Of a DNA stretch of 64,000 bases, positions 48,690-58,620 are shown one piece after another (positions within the stretch are counted from its first letter, which is position 1; each line of letters opens with the position of its first letter). The notes beneath the pieces are model-generated. The model was not told where the DNA came from, made no database searches, and saw only the letters and a list, made by a program, of their open reading frames with translations. This DNA comes from Paramoeba atlantica (lineage: Eukaryota > Discosea), in NCBI GenBank assembly GCA_977017575.1, contig CDRNVI010000177.1, positions 310,001 to 374,000 on the forward strand, written 5' to 3'. The position numbers and the translations under genes are program-made.

Positions 48690-49990
48690 TATTTCTTCAA
48701 AATAAGTATCCATCCAAAATAAGTGTCCATTCAAAATGTGTTCATCCAAAACTTAACAAAATCAAAAAAAAATAAGTGTCCATTCAAAATAAGTGTCCAT
48801 CCAAAATAAGTGTCCATCCAAAACTTAACAAAATCAGAAAAAAATAAGTGTCCATCCAAAATAAGTGTCCATCCAAAACTTAACAAAATCAGAAAAAAAT
48901 AAGTGTCCATCCAAAATAAGTGTCCATCCAAAACTTAACAAAATCAAAAAAAAATAAGTGTCCATCCAAAACTTAGTAAAATCAGAAAAAAATAAGTGTC
49001 CATCCAAAATAAGTGTCCATCCAAAACTTAACAAAATCAAAAAAAAATAAGTGTCCATTCAAAATAAGTGTCCATCCAAAATAAGTGTCCATCCAAAACT
49101 TAACAAAATCAGAAAAAAATAAGTGTCCATCCAAAATAAGTGTCCATCCAAAACTTAACAAAATCAAAAAAAAATAAGTGTCCATTCAAAATAAGTGTCC
49201 ATCCAAAACTTAACAAAATCAGAAAAAAATAAGTGTCCATCCAAAATAAGTGTCCATCCAAAACTTAACAAAATCAGAAAAAAATAAGTGTCCATTCAAA
49301 ATAAGTGTCCATCCAAAATAAGTGTCCATCCAAAACTTAACAAAATCAGAAAAAAATAAGTGTCCATCCAAAATAAGTGTCCATCCAAAATAAGTGTCCA
49401 TCCAAAACTTAACAAAATCAAAAAAAAATAAGTGTCCATCCAAAATAAGTGTCCATCCAAAACTTAACAAAATCAAAAAAAAATAAGTGTCCATTCAAAA
49501 TAAGTGTCCATCCAAAATAAGTGTCCATCCAAAACTTAACAAAATCAAAAAAAAATAAGTGTCCATCCAAAACTTAGTAAAATCAGAAAAAAATAAGTGT
49601 CCATCCAAAATAAGTGTCCATCCAAAACTTAACAAAATCAAAAAAAAATAAGTGTCCATTCAAAATAAGTGTCCATCCAAAATAAGTGTCCATCCAAAAC
49701 TTAACAAAATCAGAAAAAAATAAGTGTCCATCCAAAATAAGTGTCCATCCAAAACTTAGTAAAATCAGAAAAAAATAAGTGTTCATCCAAAATAAGTGTC
49801 CATTCAAAACTTAACAAAATTAGAAAAAAATAAGTGTCCATTCAAAATAAGTGTTCATCCAAAAAAAATCCATCCAAAACTTAATAAAATCAAAAAAAAA
49901 TAAGTGTCCATCCAAAATAAATGTCCATCCAAAATGTGTCCATCCAAAACTTAACAAAATCAAAAAAAAATAAGTATCTATTTAAAATGT
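48690..49990. repeat. Minisatellite of 17- and 38-bp units inside the 28S insertion
   Basis: Units ATAAGTGTCCATCCAAA (17 bp) alternate with a 38-bp form in which the unit is extended by ACTTAACAAAATCAGAAAAAA. The order of short and long units varies along the array, and C/T variation (CCATCC, CCATTC) is scattered. About 1.3 kb in all. Minus-strand frames through it are merely translations of the repeat. Confidence 0.9.
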
Positions 49991-50370
49991 GTTTATTCAA
50001 AACTTGTTCTCTTTTTTAAAAATAAAATACTTGAGGGTTGAGTATATCTAACTTGTTTATTTGTTATTTTTCAATATTTGTATTTTCTGTAATTATACTT
50101 TGTTAATGATTTAGTTATTCTTGTTAAATCAATAAAAAATATAATTTATAAAATTCAATTTTTTGAAAAATAGTATAATACTTAAGATATATTATTTAAA
50201 ATTTCTAAATATGATTTTATAGATATTAAAGATAGAAAAAAAAAGAAAAAAAAAGAAAAAAGAAATATAAAAAGAAAAATAAAAAAGAGAAAGAAAAAAA
50301 AGAAAAAAAAAAAGAAAAAAGAAAAAAAAAAAGAAAAAAGAAAAAAAAAAAAAGAAAAAGAAAAAAAGCA
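49991..50370. other. Right end of the 28S insertion
   Basis: Contains a segment (50010-50075, with acttgagggttgagtata) that resembles 51205-51275 just downstream of 28S, then AT-rich DNA, then about 140 bases of AAAAAGA-type sequence up to the junction. Confidence 0.5.
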
Positions 50371-50383
50371 TCGAAGCGACGTT

Positions 50384-50421
<38 letters not shown>

Positions 50422-50463
50422 CGAAGCAGAATTCGCCAAGTGTTGGATTGTTCACCCACTAAT

Positions 50464-50518
<55 letters not shown>

Positions 50519-51073
50519 ATGAATTGACTACATTTCTTTTGTTTTCGTGATAGTAATCGAACTCAGTACGAGAGGAACTGTTCGTTCAGATAATTGGTAA
50601 ATGCAGTTGTTTGATCAAACAGTGCTGCGAAGTTACCATCTGTCGGATTACGGCTGAACGCCTCTAAGCCAGAATCCTTGCTAATTAAACGATGACACCC
50701 CTTTACAACTTTGAAATTTATTTCGTTTTCCTGTTATTTTACATGAGTAACAATAGATACTAGAAGATGCATAGCATAGAATACTTTCTATTTATTAATC
50801 TTTCGGGGTTAATGAATGTTGGTGTTTTACCTTTTAGTATCCAATACCTTAAAAACTCTATTCAATTTTAGAATAGTGGTGTGGGGTTGCCAGGTTTAGA
50901 AGCTCGAGTCATCGCTTTTTTATCCTACGAACCCTGGAAAAGAATTCCAAAATAATTCAGGAAAATACAAATCCTTTGTAGACGACTTAAATACGAACGG
51001 GGAATTGTAAGAGGTTGAGTAACCTTGTTGTTACGATCCTCTGAGATTAAGCCCTTTTAGTTCGAGCGATTTG

Positions 51074-52524
51074 GTTTTTTATTTTAAAAATAATAACTAT
51101 TTTTATTATTTTTTTCTTTTTTTACTTATTTTTAACTTGAGGTAATAGATATATTTACTTCCCTCATCCCTCCCTCCCTCATCCCTCTCTTCTTCCCCTC
51201 TCATTTTTTCGTTCAATAAATTTTACTTGAGGGTTGAGTATAACCGACTATCTTTATTTGTTGTTTTCCTTTTTTTGTCTTCTCTCCCGTTTTTCTTTTT
51301 TGGTTATTTTTTCATCTTTTTTGATGAGATGCGCTCTAGGGTGGAATCTGGATGGGGAAACCTTATGCTGTGGATCTTCTCTGTGTCTGAATTTCCTTTT
51401 TTGGAAAAGGTTTTTTCCTTGAAAGCTCCTTGAATTATCTCCCTCTTCGTGGGCCTAGAGATGAATCTAGAGTTTTTTCTAGTGCACTAAATGTTAATTC
51501 AACCATCTTATGTTGATGATTAACTCCAGGTTAATCAATTCTGCTCTTGAAATAAGAAGGATGCTCAAGAGTGTCTCTAAAATGACTCCTGATAATTTAA
51601 GAGACAACCATAAAGAGAAATCTTTACCCTTTATTTTGTAAGAAGTTTATTAGTTATTCTTCTCAGTGTAATTCCAAAGTTGATTTGTTGGATATTTCAA
51701 AACTGTTTTATTTCATTAGAAAAGAATGGAAATCAATGAATAAAACAAATATTTTAGATTTTTAAAGAATTCATACTGTCTTATTAGACTGGTCTTTATT
51801 TTCTTTCAATAAATAAAGGATTGATTTTTTTTATTAAATGAAAGACATCTTTTTCTGCATCCCTTTATACTCCTTTTCAAAATATTATTAAGGTCTTCAC
51901 TAAAAAGATAAATTCTTCCTTTCAAAAAGAACATTCAACCAAAAAGGAATAATGAGCAATAAACTCTGATAAAGATGTGTGCTATGTAAAGATTTGGTGA
52001 GTTGAGAAAACCTCCTTCTAAATTCTAGGTGGAGGTTTTTCCTCTTTATGATCATTAAGAATAAGCAAATGTGACAAAAGATCTACCCTTTTTTATTATT
52101 CTTTACAATGATGAAAAGAGTAAAATGTAAGATGAAGAAGGTGTTTTAACTAAGATTTAAATCATCTTTGTGCCTATGAGGGGATTTCTTATGGGAGTAT
52201 ATTTATATTTCAGGCGGGCCGAAGCCAGAAATGGTATGGCGGGGCGGGTACTGCCCAAGCACACCTTTTTAGATGGGGTAATGGAGTCTAAAAAGGGTTA
52301 TCTACTCGGAGATAGTGAGTTTTTTAGTGGGTGAAACTCCCACACTACCCTCCTGCAATTTTAAAGCTGGTTTTCTACTCTCAGAGGGAAAATTGGTGGC
52401 AAAGGGTGCCCACCTGGCCAATCAAGACTGCTTAGTGGGTTGGTACTAAGCCTATTGGATCTGAATAATAGATAATTGAAAAATTCCAGTAAGGTTTTTC
52501 TCACAAAAGTGGATAACAGTCACC

Positions 52525-52546
<22 letters not shown>
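51074..52546 (+). mobile_element. Probable retroelement remnant ending in poly(A) at tRNA-Gly
   Basis: After the 28S end and spacer (to about 51420), non-coding-looking and decayed coding-like sequence runs to a 23-base A run at 52524-52546 that abuts tRNA-Gly. A fragment near 51530-51640 reads INSALEIRRMLKSVSKMTPD, protein-like but broken by stops. The last 330 bases (52215-52523) are of different composition (GGCGGGCCGAAGCC and similar) and look like a 3' UTR. No RT motif can be confirmed, so the retroelement assignment rests on the poly(A) and its position. Confidence 0.4.
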
Positions 52547-52555
<9 letters not shown>

Positions 52556-52617
52556 GTCTAGTGGCAGGATGTCCGCCTTCCAAGCAGACAGGCTGGGTTC
52601 GATTCCCGGGTGGTGCA
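52547..52617 (+). tRNA. tRNA-Gly (anticodon TCC)
   Basis: 71 bases. Acceptor GCACTGC pairs with GTGGTGC through two G-T pairs; anticodon loop CTTCCAA; T arm CTGGG TTCGATT CCCGG. One mismatch (C-A) lies in the anticodon stem. Directly preceded by a poly(A) run and followed by a T run. Confidence 0.85.
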
Positions 52618-53002
52618 TTTTTTTTTTCAGAATCCCTTTGAGGTCACCTGGCTCATAGCCACTCCTTTTTAATTGAACAAACTCTTGATCTCTGGTATGA
52701 TTGTTTGTTTCAAAATGGAGATTCAAAAATTGTATCAAGATCATTTTTTTTTCTTCTTTCTCTTCTCTCCTTCTTCTTTATCTTTTGCAGGGGTTCAAGA
52801 GCAGAATGTTCATATCTTGTTTGAAAAAGCTTGGAAAAACTCATATTTTTAACACCCTTTTTTATCAGAGTCTCTTTTTTATTGATATTTTTTTTGGGGA
52901 GAAAAACACAGCCATTCTCAGATCCCACCCCCAAAATACAGGGCGACAGAGCCTAATTCCCAGAAGTGTTTTCTTTTTATTTTTTCCTTTTTCTGAAAAC
53001 AT
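52618..53002. other. Spacer between tRNA-Gly and tRNA-His
   Basis: Mixed sequence with T/C runs; no gene recognised. Confidence 0.4.
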
Positions 53003-53076
53003 GCTGCCATAGAGCTTAGTTGGCAGAGTGCAGGATTGTGGCTCCTGAGACCTGGGTTCGATTCCCGGTGGTGGCA
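53003..53076 (+). tRNA. tRNA-His (anticodon GTG)
   Basis: 74 bases. Acceptor GCTGCCA pairs with TGGTGGC; anticodon stem CAGGA/TCCTG with loop TTGTGGC; T arm CTGGG TTCGATT CCCGG. The extra G at -1 is not encoded, as usual in eukaryotes. A 200-base T/C tract follows. Confidence 0.93.
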
Positions 53077-53204
53077 TTTTTTTCATTTCTTTTTTTTTCC
53101 TTCTTTTTCTTTTTTCTTTTTTCTTTTTTCTTTTTTCTTTTTCTTTTTCTTTTTTTTTTCCCCTTTTTTTTTTTCTTTTCCCTTTCCCTTTTTCTTTTCT
53201 TTTG

Positions 53205-53281
53205 CCTTTCCCTTTCCCTTTCCCTTTCCCTTTCCCTTTCCCTTTCCCTTTCCCTTTCCCTTTCCCTTTCCCTTTCCCTTT
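53205..53281 (+). repeat. (CCCTTT)n simple repeat
   Basis: About 12 near-perfect hexamers inside the T/C tract after tRNA-His; same hexamer as at 30156. Confidence 0.92.
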
Positions 53282-53658
53282 CTGTTTCTTTTTCTTGCAA
53301 ATGTCTTTCAATTGAAAAATCGAAAACTTTGTACACTCTCAACTTGTTACTCTGCCACACAAGTTGAAAAAGAAGTTGAAATGTTGGTGGATGATGATAC
53401 ATTGGAAACCCAAGTGACTTATCAAAAGCTTGAAGAAATGTGCCCCCTTGCTTGAACCACAAAGAGTGAGGTGATGGATTTTGTGGATGTTGCAGAACTG
53501 GACAACAGCAGAAAAGTTATGGGAGGTTACAATGATTGTTGTTGATTGTTAATGCAAAGAAAGTGCAGCAGGAAATCTTTTGATAAGCGGGCCAGATTGG
53601 CACAAAAAAGTGCGGTTGTCTTTGATGGGTCAAAAGAAACTTCAGAATCACCCTCCTG

Positions 53659-54670
53659 CACACGGGGGTGAGCTCAAGCTGCACTTGCAATCATGGCATT
53701 TTTTGGGGTTGAAGTGACTTCAAATATTCCTTTTGAGCCTTCAAAAAAAAATCTGATGTTATATCCATGTGTTCACTCTTGTGGTCTCTCTTTTGATTTG
53801 TTTGTTTTTTGGTTGAATGAAGATGGTGAAGGTTGAAGAAATAGAACAAAAAAGAAAAGGAAAAAGGAAAAAAAGTGTGTATTTGTTATTCTTTTGATGA
53901 TTGGATTGTTTAATTTGAAAGAAAAGGTTGTGTGTTGAAGTTGAAGATGATGATGTTGTGGAAGGAAAAAAAAGAACCTGTTTTGTTGATTGATCCAAAC
54001 AGAAAGAGATTTCTTACTGTAAATTCATTTGATGATAAAAAAGTGAAAAGAGAAACAAATTCTTTTTTTTTTCTTCAAAAAACACCTCAAAACTCACTCT
54101 CAAACACTCTTTTCAACCTTTCTTTCAGTTCTGGAGAGGAAAAACAAAACAAAAAACCAGTGGCAGCTTTGTTTTTCGGTGGTCGAAAAAAAACACAAAA
54201 AAAAAGCGCTTTTTTTTCAACAGTCGATTTTTTTTTTGTTTTTTTTCAACAGTTGAAATTTGTGATTGGACTTGTTCAATCTTTTTCTTTCGACAGTCGA
54301 TATTTTTGTTGTTTTTTTCGACTGTCAAAATTATTTTTTCAACGGTCAATATCTTTGTTGTTTTTTTTCGACCATCAAAGTTATTTTTTTGACGGTTGAA
54401 ATTTTGATTGACTTTTTTCTTTTGACGGTTGAAATTTTTGATGTTTTTTTCAACCATTGAAGTTATTTTTTCGACAATTGATGTTTTTCTTGGTTTTTTT
54501 TCAACAGTTGAAAGTTTGGACAATGAAAGAAAGTCAAGTTGAGGCTGTTTGTGAGCTGAGGTGGGCAATGACATCAGCTAACTTTCAGGGTGTTGAAACC
54601 TCTCCAGTGGTCTGATTCAAACCCACAAATCGCCCTGACTGCAAGTGCAGCTTGAGCCCACCCCTGTGTG
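53659..54670. mobile_element. Non-autonomous TIR element (about 1 kb) with a palindrome array
   Basis: Ends are inverted repeats of about 35 bases: cacacgggggtgagctcaag at 53659 continuing to aatca at 53693, matched by the complement at 54636-54670 with three differences. No transposase is visible. The left third is shared with the truncated copy at 9820-10168. The right part holds eleven degenerate TCGAC-GTCGA palindromes. No clear target duplication is visible, so the superfamily is undetermined. Confidence 0.7.
54216..54512. repeat. Array of eleven degenerate TCGACNGTCGA palindromes
   Basis: Sites such as tcaacagtcga (54217), tcgacagtcga (54290), tcgactgtcaa (54318), tcgaccatcaa (54368), ttgacggttga (54389 and 54422) and tcaacagttga (54501) recur every 20-45 bases, separated by T runs. 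Most differences are CG to TG or CA. Confidence 0.7.
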
Positions 54671-55084
54671 TTAAAACCTCTTGGCAAGAAGAACAAATTA
54701 GGGGAATTGTGTTTCATGTTATTGGATAAAAAAAAACAAGTTAAAACAGTTTTGAGGTGCAAGATTTGTGGGCCAATTTGCAAACACTGTAATGTGAACC
54801 CAAAAAGGAGGGAAAGATTTCCAGACATGAAAAATATTATTGAGCACCACAAAGCTCCAAGGCCATCCAGAGAAATTACTTTTGAAGGTTGTGCCATTTG
54901 GGCAAAACACACAAAACCCGATTTTTTTTTATTTTTATTGAAACTTTTTTATTCTTTTTCACAAAATTTTTGGTCAAAACATCACTTTGTGCACTACAAA
55001 AAAAGTGCCAACTGTGGTTTTCAAAGAGAACTGATAAATGTCCCAGCAGTCACTAAAAAAAAAAATCTTTTGTTTGAAACAAGT
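54671..55084 (+). pseudogene. Fragment with a Cys-pair zinc motif
   Basis: The frame from about 54668 reads LRCKICGPICKHCNVNPKRR, then EHHKAPRPSREITFEGCAIW. Two CxxC pairs followed by His-His suggest a zinc-binding module of transposon type. It then runs into low-quality sequence. No start, end or family can be assigned. Confidence 0.35.
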
Positions 55085-55157
55085 GGCTCCATAGCTTAGC
55101 TGGCAGAGCGCCACCCTAGTAAGGTGGAGGTCATGGGTTCGATTCCCATTGGAGCCT
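55085..55157 (+). tRNA. tRNA-Thr (anticodon AGT)
   Basis: 73 bases. Acceptor GGCTCCA pairs with TGGAGCC; anticodon stem CCACC/GGTGG with loop CTAGTAA; T arm ATGGG TTCGATT CCCAT. A T/C-rich tract follows. Confidence 0.96.
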
Positions 55158-55683
55158 ACTTTCTTTTTTTCTTCTTTTCTTTTCTTTTTTCTTTCTCTGT
55201 CCTTTCATGTTTGTCTTTTCTTTTTTGTTTGTCTTTTTCTCCATCATTTTGTTCATCTTTTCTTTTTTGTTGGTCTTTTCTCCATCACTTTGTTTCTTCT
55301 TTAATTTTTGTTCAGTTTTGAAGCTAAAATAACTTTATATTTTTTATTTTTTTATCTTTAGTGTGTAGAGCATTGCATGGGTTGTGCTCAGGGATGGCAT
55401 TTTGTAATGGTTTCCCCTTGCCCAGTCATTATCTTGTTGTTGAATCTTCAAAATTACAGCTCCATTCCTTTACTAAAGATTATGGCTCAAAAGGTGGTTC
55501 ACAGTCCTATCATCATCAGGCAAAACCACTTCAGGAATTGTTGCAATTTAAGAGTGTTGAGGAGCATTTTGTTTCAAGAGCCTGTGTTAAAAGCACATAG
55601 GTCATCATAGAAACCAGTGATGATATGACACTTTTCTGAGTTTGATGACTACACAAAAAAACAGAGTTTGAACATTGACATTG
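55158..55683 (+). other. Spacer between tRNA-Thr and tRNA-Met with coding-like debris
   Basis: A T/C tract to about 55290. The segment 55361-55600 is open for 79 codons in one plus frame (CRALHGLCSGMAFCNGFPLP, later SYHHQAKPLQELLQF) but has no recognisable domain and overlaps a second open frame. Probably a relic. Confidence 0.25.
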
Positions 55684-55756
55684 GCTTCCGTGGCTCAGTC
55701 AGTAGAGCGTCAGTCTCATAATCTGAAGGTTGTGAGTTTGATCCTCACTGGGAGCA
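55684..55756 (+). tRNA. tRNA-Met (anticodon CAT), elongator type
   Basis: 73 bases. Acceptor GCTTCCG pairs with TGGGAGC; anticodon arm TCAGT CTCATAA TCTGA, the usual elongator-Met arrangement; T arm GTGAG TTTGATC CTCAC. A T run follows. Confidence 0.93.
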
Positions 55757-56430
55757 CTTTTTTTTTGTCTTTTGATTTTTTTTTTGGTGGTGGTTTGAAC
55801 CCTCCCTCCAGGTGGAGTTTTTTTTCTTTCTTTTTTTCCTCTACCCCCCCCCCCAACTCCTTCAAAATTCTCTTGTTTTCCTTCAGTTCCTTGAACTCAT
55901 CTGCTTGCTTGAGGATCAGTACAGAGTGGCGCATCTCTACTACTGATATAAACAGAACAAAGAAACGGATCGGTTTAAATCTCCTAAGTTTACTATGATT
56001 TCTACAACTTCTGCTCAAAGCACAACAAAAGCAATACAAACCAAATTCGTGATGAAACACAAATTTGGGCAAAACAAAACGCTCCTGAATCAGGCAAACA
56101 CAGAGGAAACAACAAAACAACACCAAATTGAGAAGCACCTTCGAGAGTCGAAACACTCTCACAACCTGACAGGATCACTTTGAGCTTTTCTTTAGATTTT
56201 ACAGAGTTCCTCATGGGGGTTGGATGGTCATTTGGAGATGTTTTCATTTCATGACATCCAATTTTTCGAAAAACACACCCCTCTTATTTTCAGAGCGAAA
56301 TTCCAGAAAATACAAAAAAAAGCAAACAAAGCTATTTGGCAGACTGTCCTTTGATGGTTGAACACTGAGTGAGAAAAAAAATTCAAGTACAATCCAGCAA
56401 CAATCACAGAAGAAGAAATTTGTTAAAACT
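55757..56430. other. Spacer without supported gene
   Basis: Mixed sequence. A minus-strand frame at 55716-56162 overlaps the tRNA and is not credible. Nothing else seen. Confidence 0.3.
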
Positions 56431-56439
56431 TTTTGCTTT

Positions 56440-57563
56440 TGAAGTGTAGAAAGAGAATAGTGAAGAATTTAAAGATGGTTCACTCAAAATAATTTGGAAT
56501 TCAGTTGCAAAACAAATTGAGGAAGAAATCTTTCATCACCAACCAAGGAAAACAAATTTCGATCTTGACCTCACTTTTTTTTTGAATGCTTGGCTCGCAA
56601 AATATGCACAACATCAGAAACTGTAGCAAGATCTGGAAAAGAGAACAATTAATGTGACTCCCTCTTCTTCTGAGGAGGCCAATGCAATAATGGACTGCTG
56701 GGGCACAGAATCCCCTGCTGATCTGAAATCACACACATTATATTTCTCACAACCCCTCACCCTCCAGTATCTTCTCCTCTTATCCTCTGGTTTCTTCTCC
56801 TCATCCTCCAGGAACTTCTCCTCTGGTCTCATCACTTTGTCCATCAAACTCCCCTCACCTTCCTCTTCCAATTTCATATCCTCGTCCAGTCTCCTCTCAT
56901 CCTCCACAAACAACACCCTCTGAAAATTCTGGTCCTGATGGGGATATTTTGAGGGAATGCCCAAGGTGTAGGGCAACCCAACACCCAATAATGGAACCTG
57001 GAAACACAGAATATCCAACCAAATTCTGCCAGTAAAGCAAGAGAGCCACTCAACAAATTTCTTGTTTCACTTTTTTGAACCAATAATAGCCATGAATTCC
57101 CAAGAAATTGAAGACAAAATCAAGAAAACTCACCCTCAAGCCACCCCCAAAAAACAGAAGAATGCCATTGACACACATTTGAAAAGTTTCTCCAGAAGAA
57201 TCAAGCTTTGTGTTTCAGGTTGAAACTGCAAGAGACACAGAAATTTGCTTGATAATGTCAAAGTTTGCATTCAATGTTCAAAAAGACAACAGAAACAATT
57301 ACAAGGACCAGTCTCTCAAAAATTTGTGCAATAACATCACAAAACAAATTATGGAGAAGGTTTATGATTCACAAAAACAATTGATCAATTTGTTCAACAA
57401 TCTTGCATTCAAAACCGCACAGCAAGCTCAATCAGCAAAAAGAACAAAATTACAAAAAGATCCAGCAAAAAGGACAGTTTCTGTTGTGACTCCTCTAACT
57501 TCTGAAGAAGCAAAGAAAATGATCCAATATTGGGGAATTGATACTCCTTCCCTGAAGGGTTGA
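56440..57563 (+). pseudogene. Two related copies of an unknown transposon-type protein segment
   Basis: Segment 1 (56460-56740) reads FKDGSLKIIWNSVAKQIEEE and ends INVTPSSSEEANAIMDCWGT then ESPADLK. Segment 2 (57210-57563) reads YKDQSLKNLCNNITKQIMEK and ends SVVTPLTSEEAKKMIQYWGI then DTPSLKG before a stop. The order and spacing match, so they are diverged copies of one domain. Segment 1 has a stop near 56620 and is dead. The 117-codon frame of segment 2 is open. I do not recognise the family; the VTPxxSEEA...MIxxWGIxTP motif may help a search. Confidence 0.45.
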
Positions 57564-57816
57564 ACAAGACCTTTTTTTTCGTGTTGGAGGGTTTGCCTTG
57601 GGTGATTTTGAGGAATTGATCAAGCGTTTTGGTATCTCTCTGTTTACTTTGTGTGGGACACAACAAAAGCATGATAAGGAATAAAGGTGTTTTTATTGGC
57701 TTGTTTTCGATTATCAACATTGAGAAAAGTTATGAAATTCATCAGTTCAGTGAAAAGTACAAGTCAATAAAAACACAAGCAAAAAACAATACTTCATCCA
57801 CTTTCTTTTTCATTTC

Positions 57817-58128
57817 TTGCAGGTTCAAAATCATGTAATGGTGAGCAGAGAAGATATGATACTCCATCTTCAACAAAAACAATTGACAGCCAAGGTTGCA
57901 ACACTCAAGGAACACATCAGACTACAATTTGAAGTACCCATCCACAAAAAAGTGCATGGAACCCAAAGATGCCTACTTTGTGGGAATACAGACCACACAA
58001 GTCGCCAATGTCAATGGCTAAATATGGCAAAATACATGCAGGAGAAGAGGATTCACCTGCCTTTTGGAGAGAAAATCCCTGGAGGAGAACACTGGAAACT
58101 TATTGCAGACTTGTCCAAAGCATGGTAA
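57817..58128 (+). pseudogene. Zinc-knuckle (CCHC) protein fragment, gag- or transposon-like
   Basis: A 103-codon frame contains CLLCGNTDHTSRQC, a perfect Cys-x2-Cys-x4-His-x4-Cys zinc knuckle, after a helical Gln-rich segment. Such knuckles bind single-stranded nucleic acid in gag and related proteins. The phrase (K)KGVFIG... occurs at about 57685 before it and again at about 58140 after it, so parts of the region are duplicated. Probably belongs to the same decayed element as the preceding segments. Confidence 0.5.
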
Positions 58129-58620
58129 GTCATAAAAAAGGTGTTTTTATTGGCTGTTTCACCAAAAGAGTTTGTTCACCAAGATTGTGGCTTTGAGAAA
58201 GTTATCAATTTCGAAAAGAAGTTCACTGAATTATCAACCATCACAACAACCAAATCACTTTCATTTTTTCCATTCACCAATTCATAAAATTTGGACCACA
58301 TATGGCAGATGCTGGAGAAGGACACAAAGGAGAAGAAGCAGGAGGAGTTCCTGAATTGATGGGAAATTTCCAGTGGTGATCAGCAAATTGACTACATCTC
58401 AGCCAACTTCAAGTCTGTCAGGACCTCCATGAGCCTCCCTGGAGTTGAAGCACTGAGAATCCCTGATCAAGTTTACCAAGCCCATGTGAGCAAGAGACCA
58501 ATTGAGAAGAAGGCGAAGGCTTCTGTCCTTCATGAATTGATGCAGGCTCTCAATACAATGTTCAAATGTGGCTGAGGTGCTCAACAAGGAGAAACTAGGC
58601 ACAGGCTTTGAATACGCTAA
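58129..58620 (+). pseudogene. Decayed coding sequence downstream of the zinc knuckle
   Basis: Plus-strand pieces such as ISANFKSVRTSMSLPGVEAL and SKRPIEKKAKASVLHELMQA (58390-58575) are protein-like, separated by stops. Likely the rest of the same element; family unknown. Confidence 0.3.

Larger units (their letters stand above)
45006..50370 (-). mobile_element. Insertion in 28S rDNA carrying a spliced antisense gene
   Basis: The left junction is ...GCGCTCGAAG|attta and the right is ...aaagca|TCGAAGCGACG. TCGAAG is present on both sides (45000-45005 and 50371-50376), consistent with a short target duplication. Both ends are A-rich on the plus strand and I find no inverted terminal repeats. 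Contents from left to right: Glu/Asn-type tail sequence, the nine-exon minus-strand gene (45313-48211), AT-rich DNA, a minisatellite (48690-49990), a piece resembling the 28S 3' spacer (50010-50075) and an A/AAG-rich end. A group I intron would need U before the 5' site and G before the 3' site; no placement restores the rRNA, and no group I core is visible. Confidence 0.8.

Noticed and set aside
48690..49990. CRISPR-like regular direct repeats
   Set aside because: The units tile with no unique spacers and the context is nuclear eukaryotic rDNA; it is a minisatellite.
45006..50370. Group I intron as explanation for the 28S insertion
   Set aside because: No U/G boundary placement restores the rRNA and no P3-P7 core is visible in the AT-rich ends. 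It is not fully excluded without a model search.
53016..53462. Long minus-strand Lys/Glu/Arg frames near tRNA-His
   Set aside because: They translate the (CCCTTT)n and T/C tract after the tRNA and overlap the tRNA itself.
55716..56162. 148-codon minus-strand frame
   Set aside because: It overlaps tRNA-Met and T/C low complexity and has no recognisable domain.
56614..57018. 134-codon minus-strand frame rich in Glu
   Set aside because: The plus strand here encodes one of two homologous segments (INVTPSSSEEA...), so the minus frame is its shadow.
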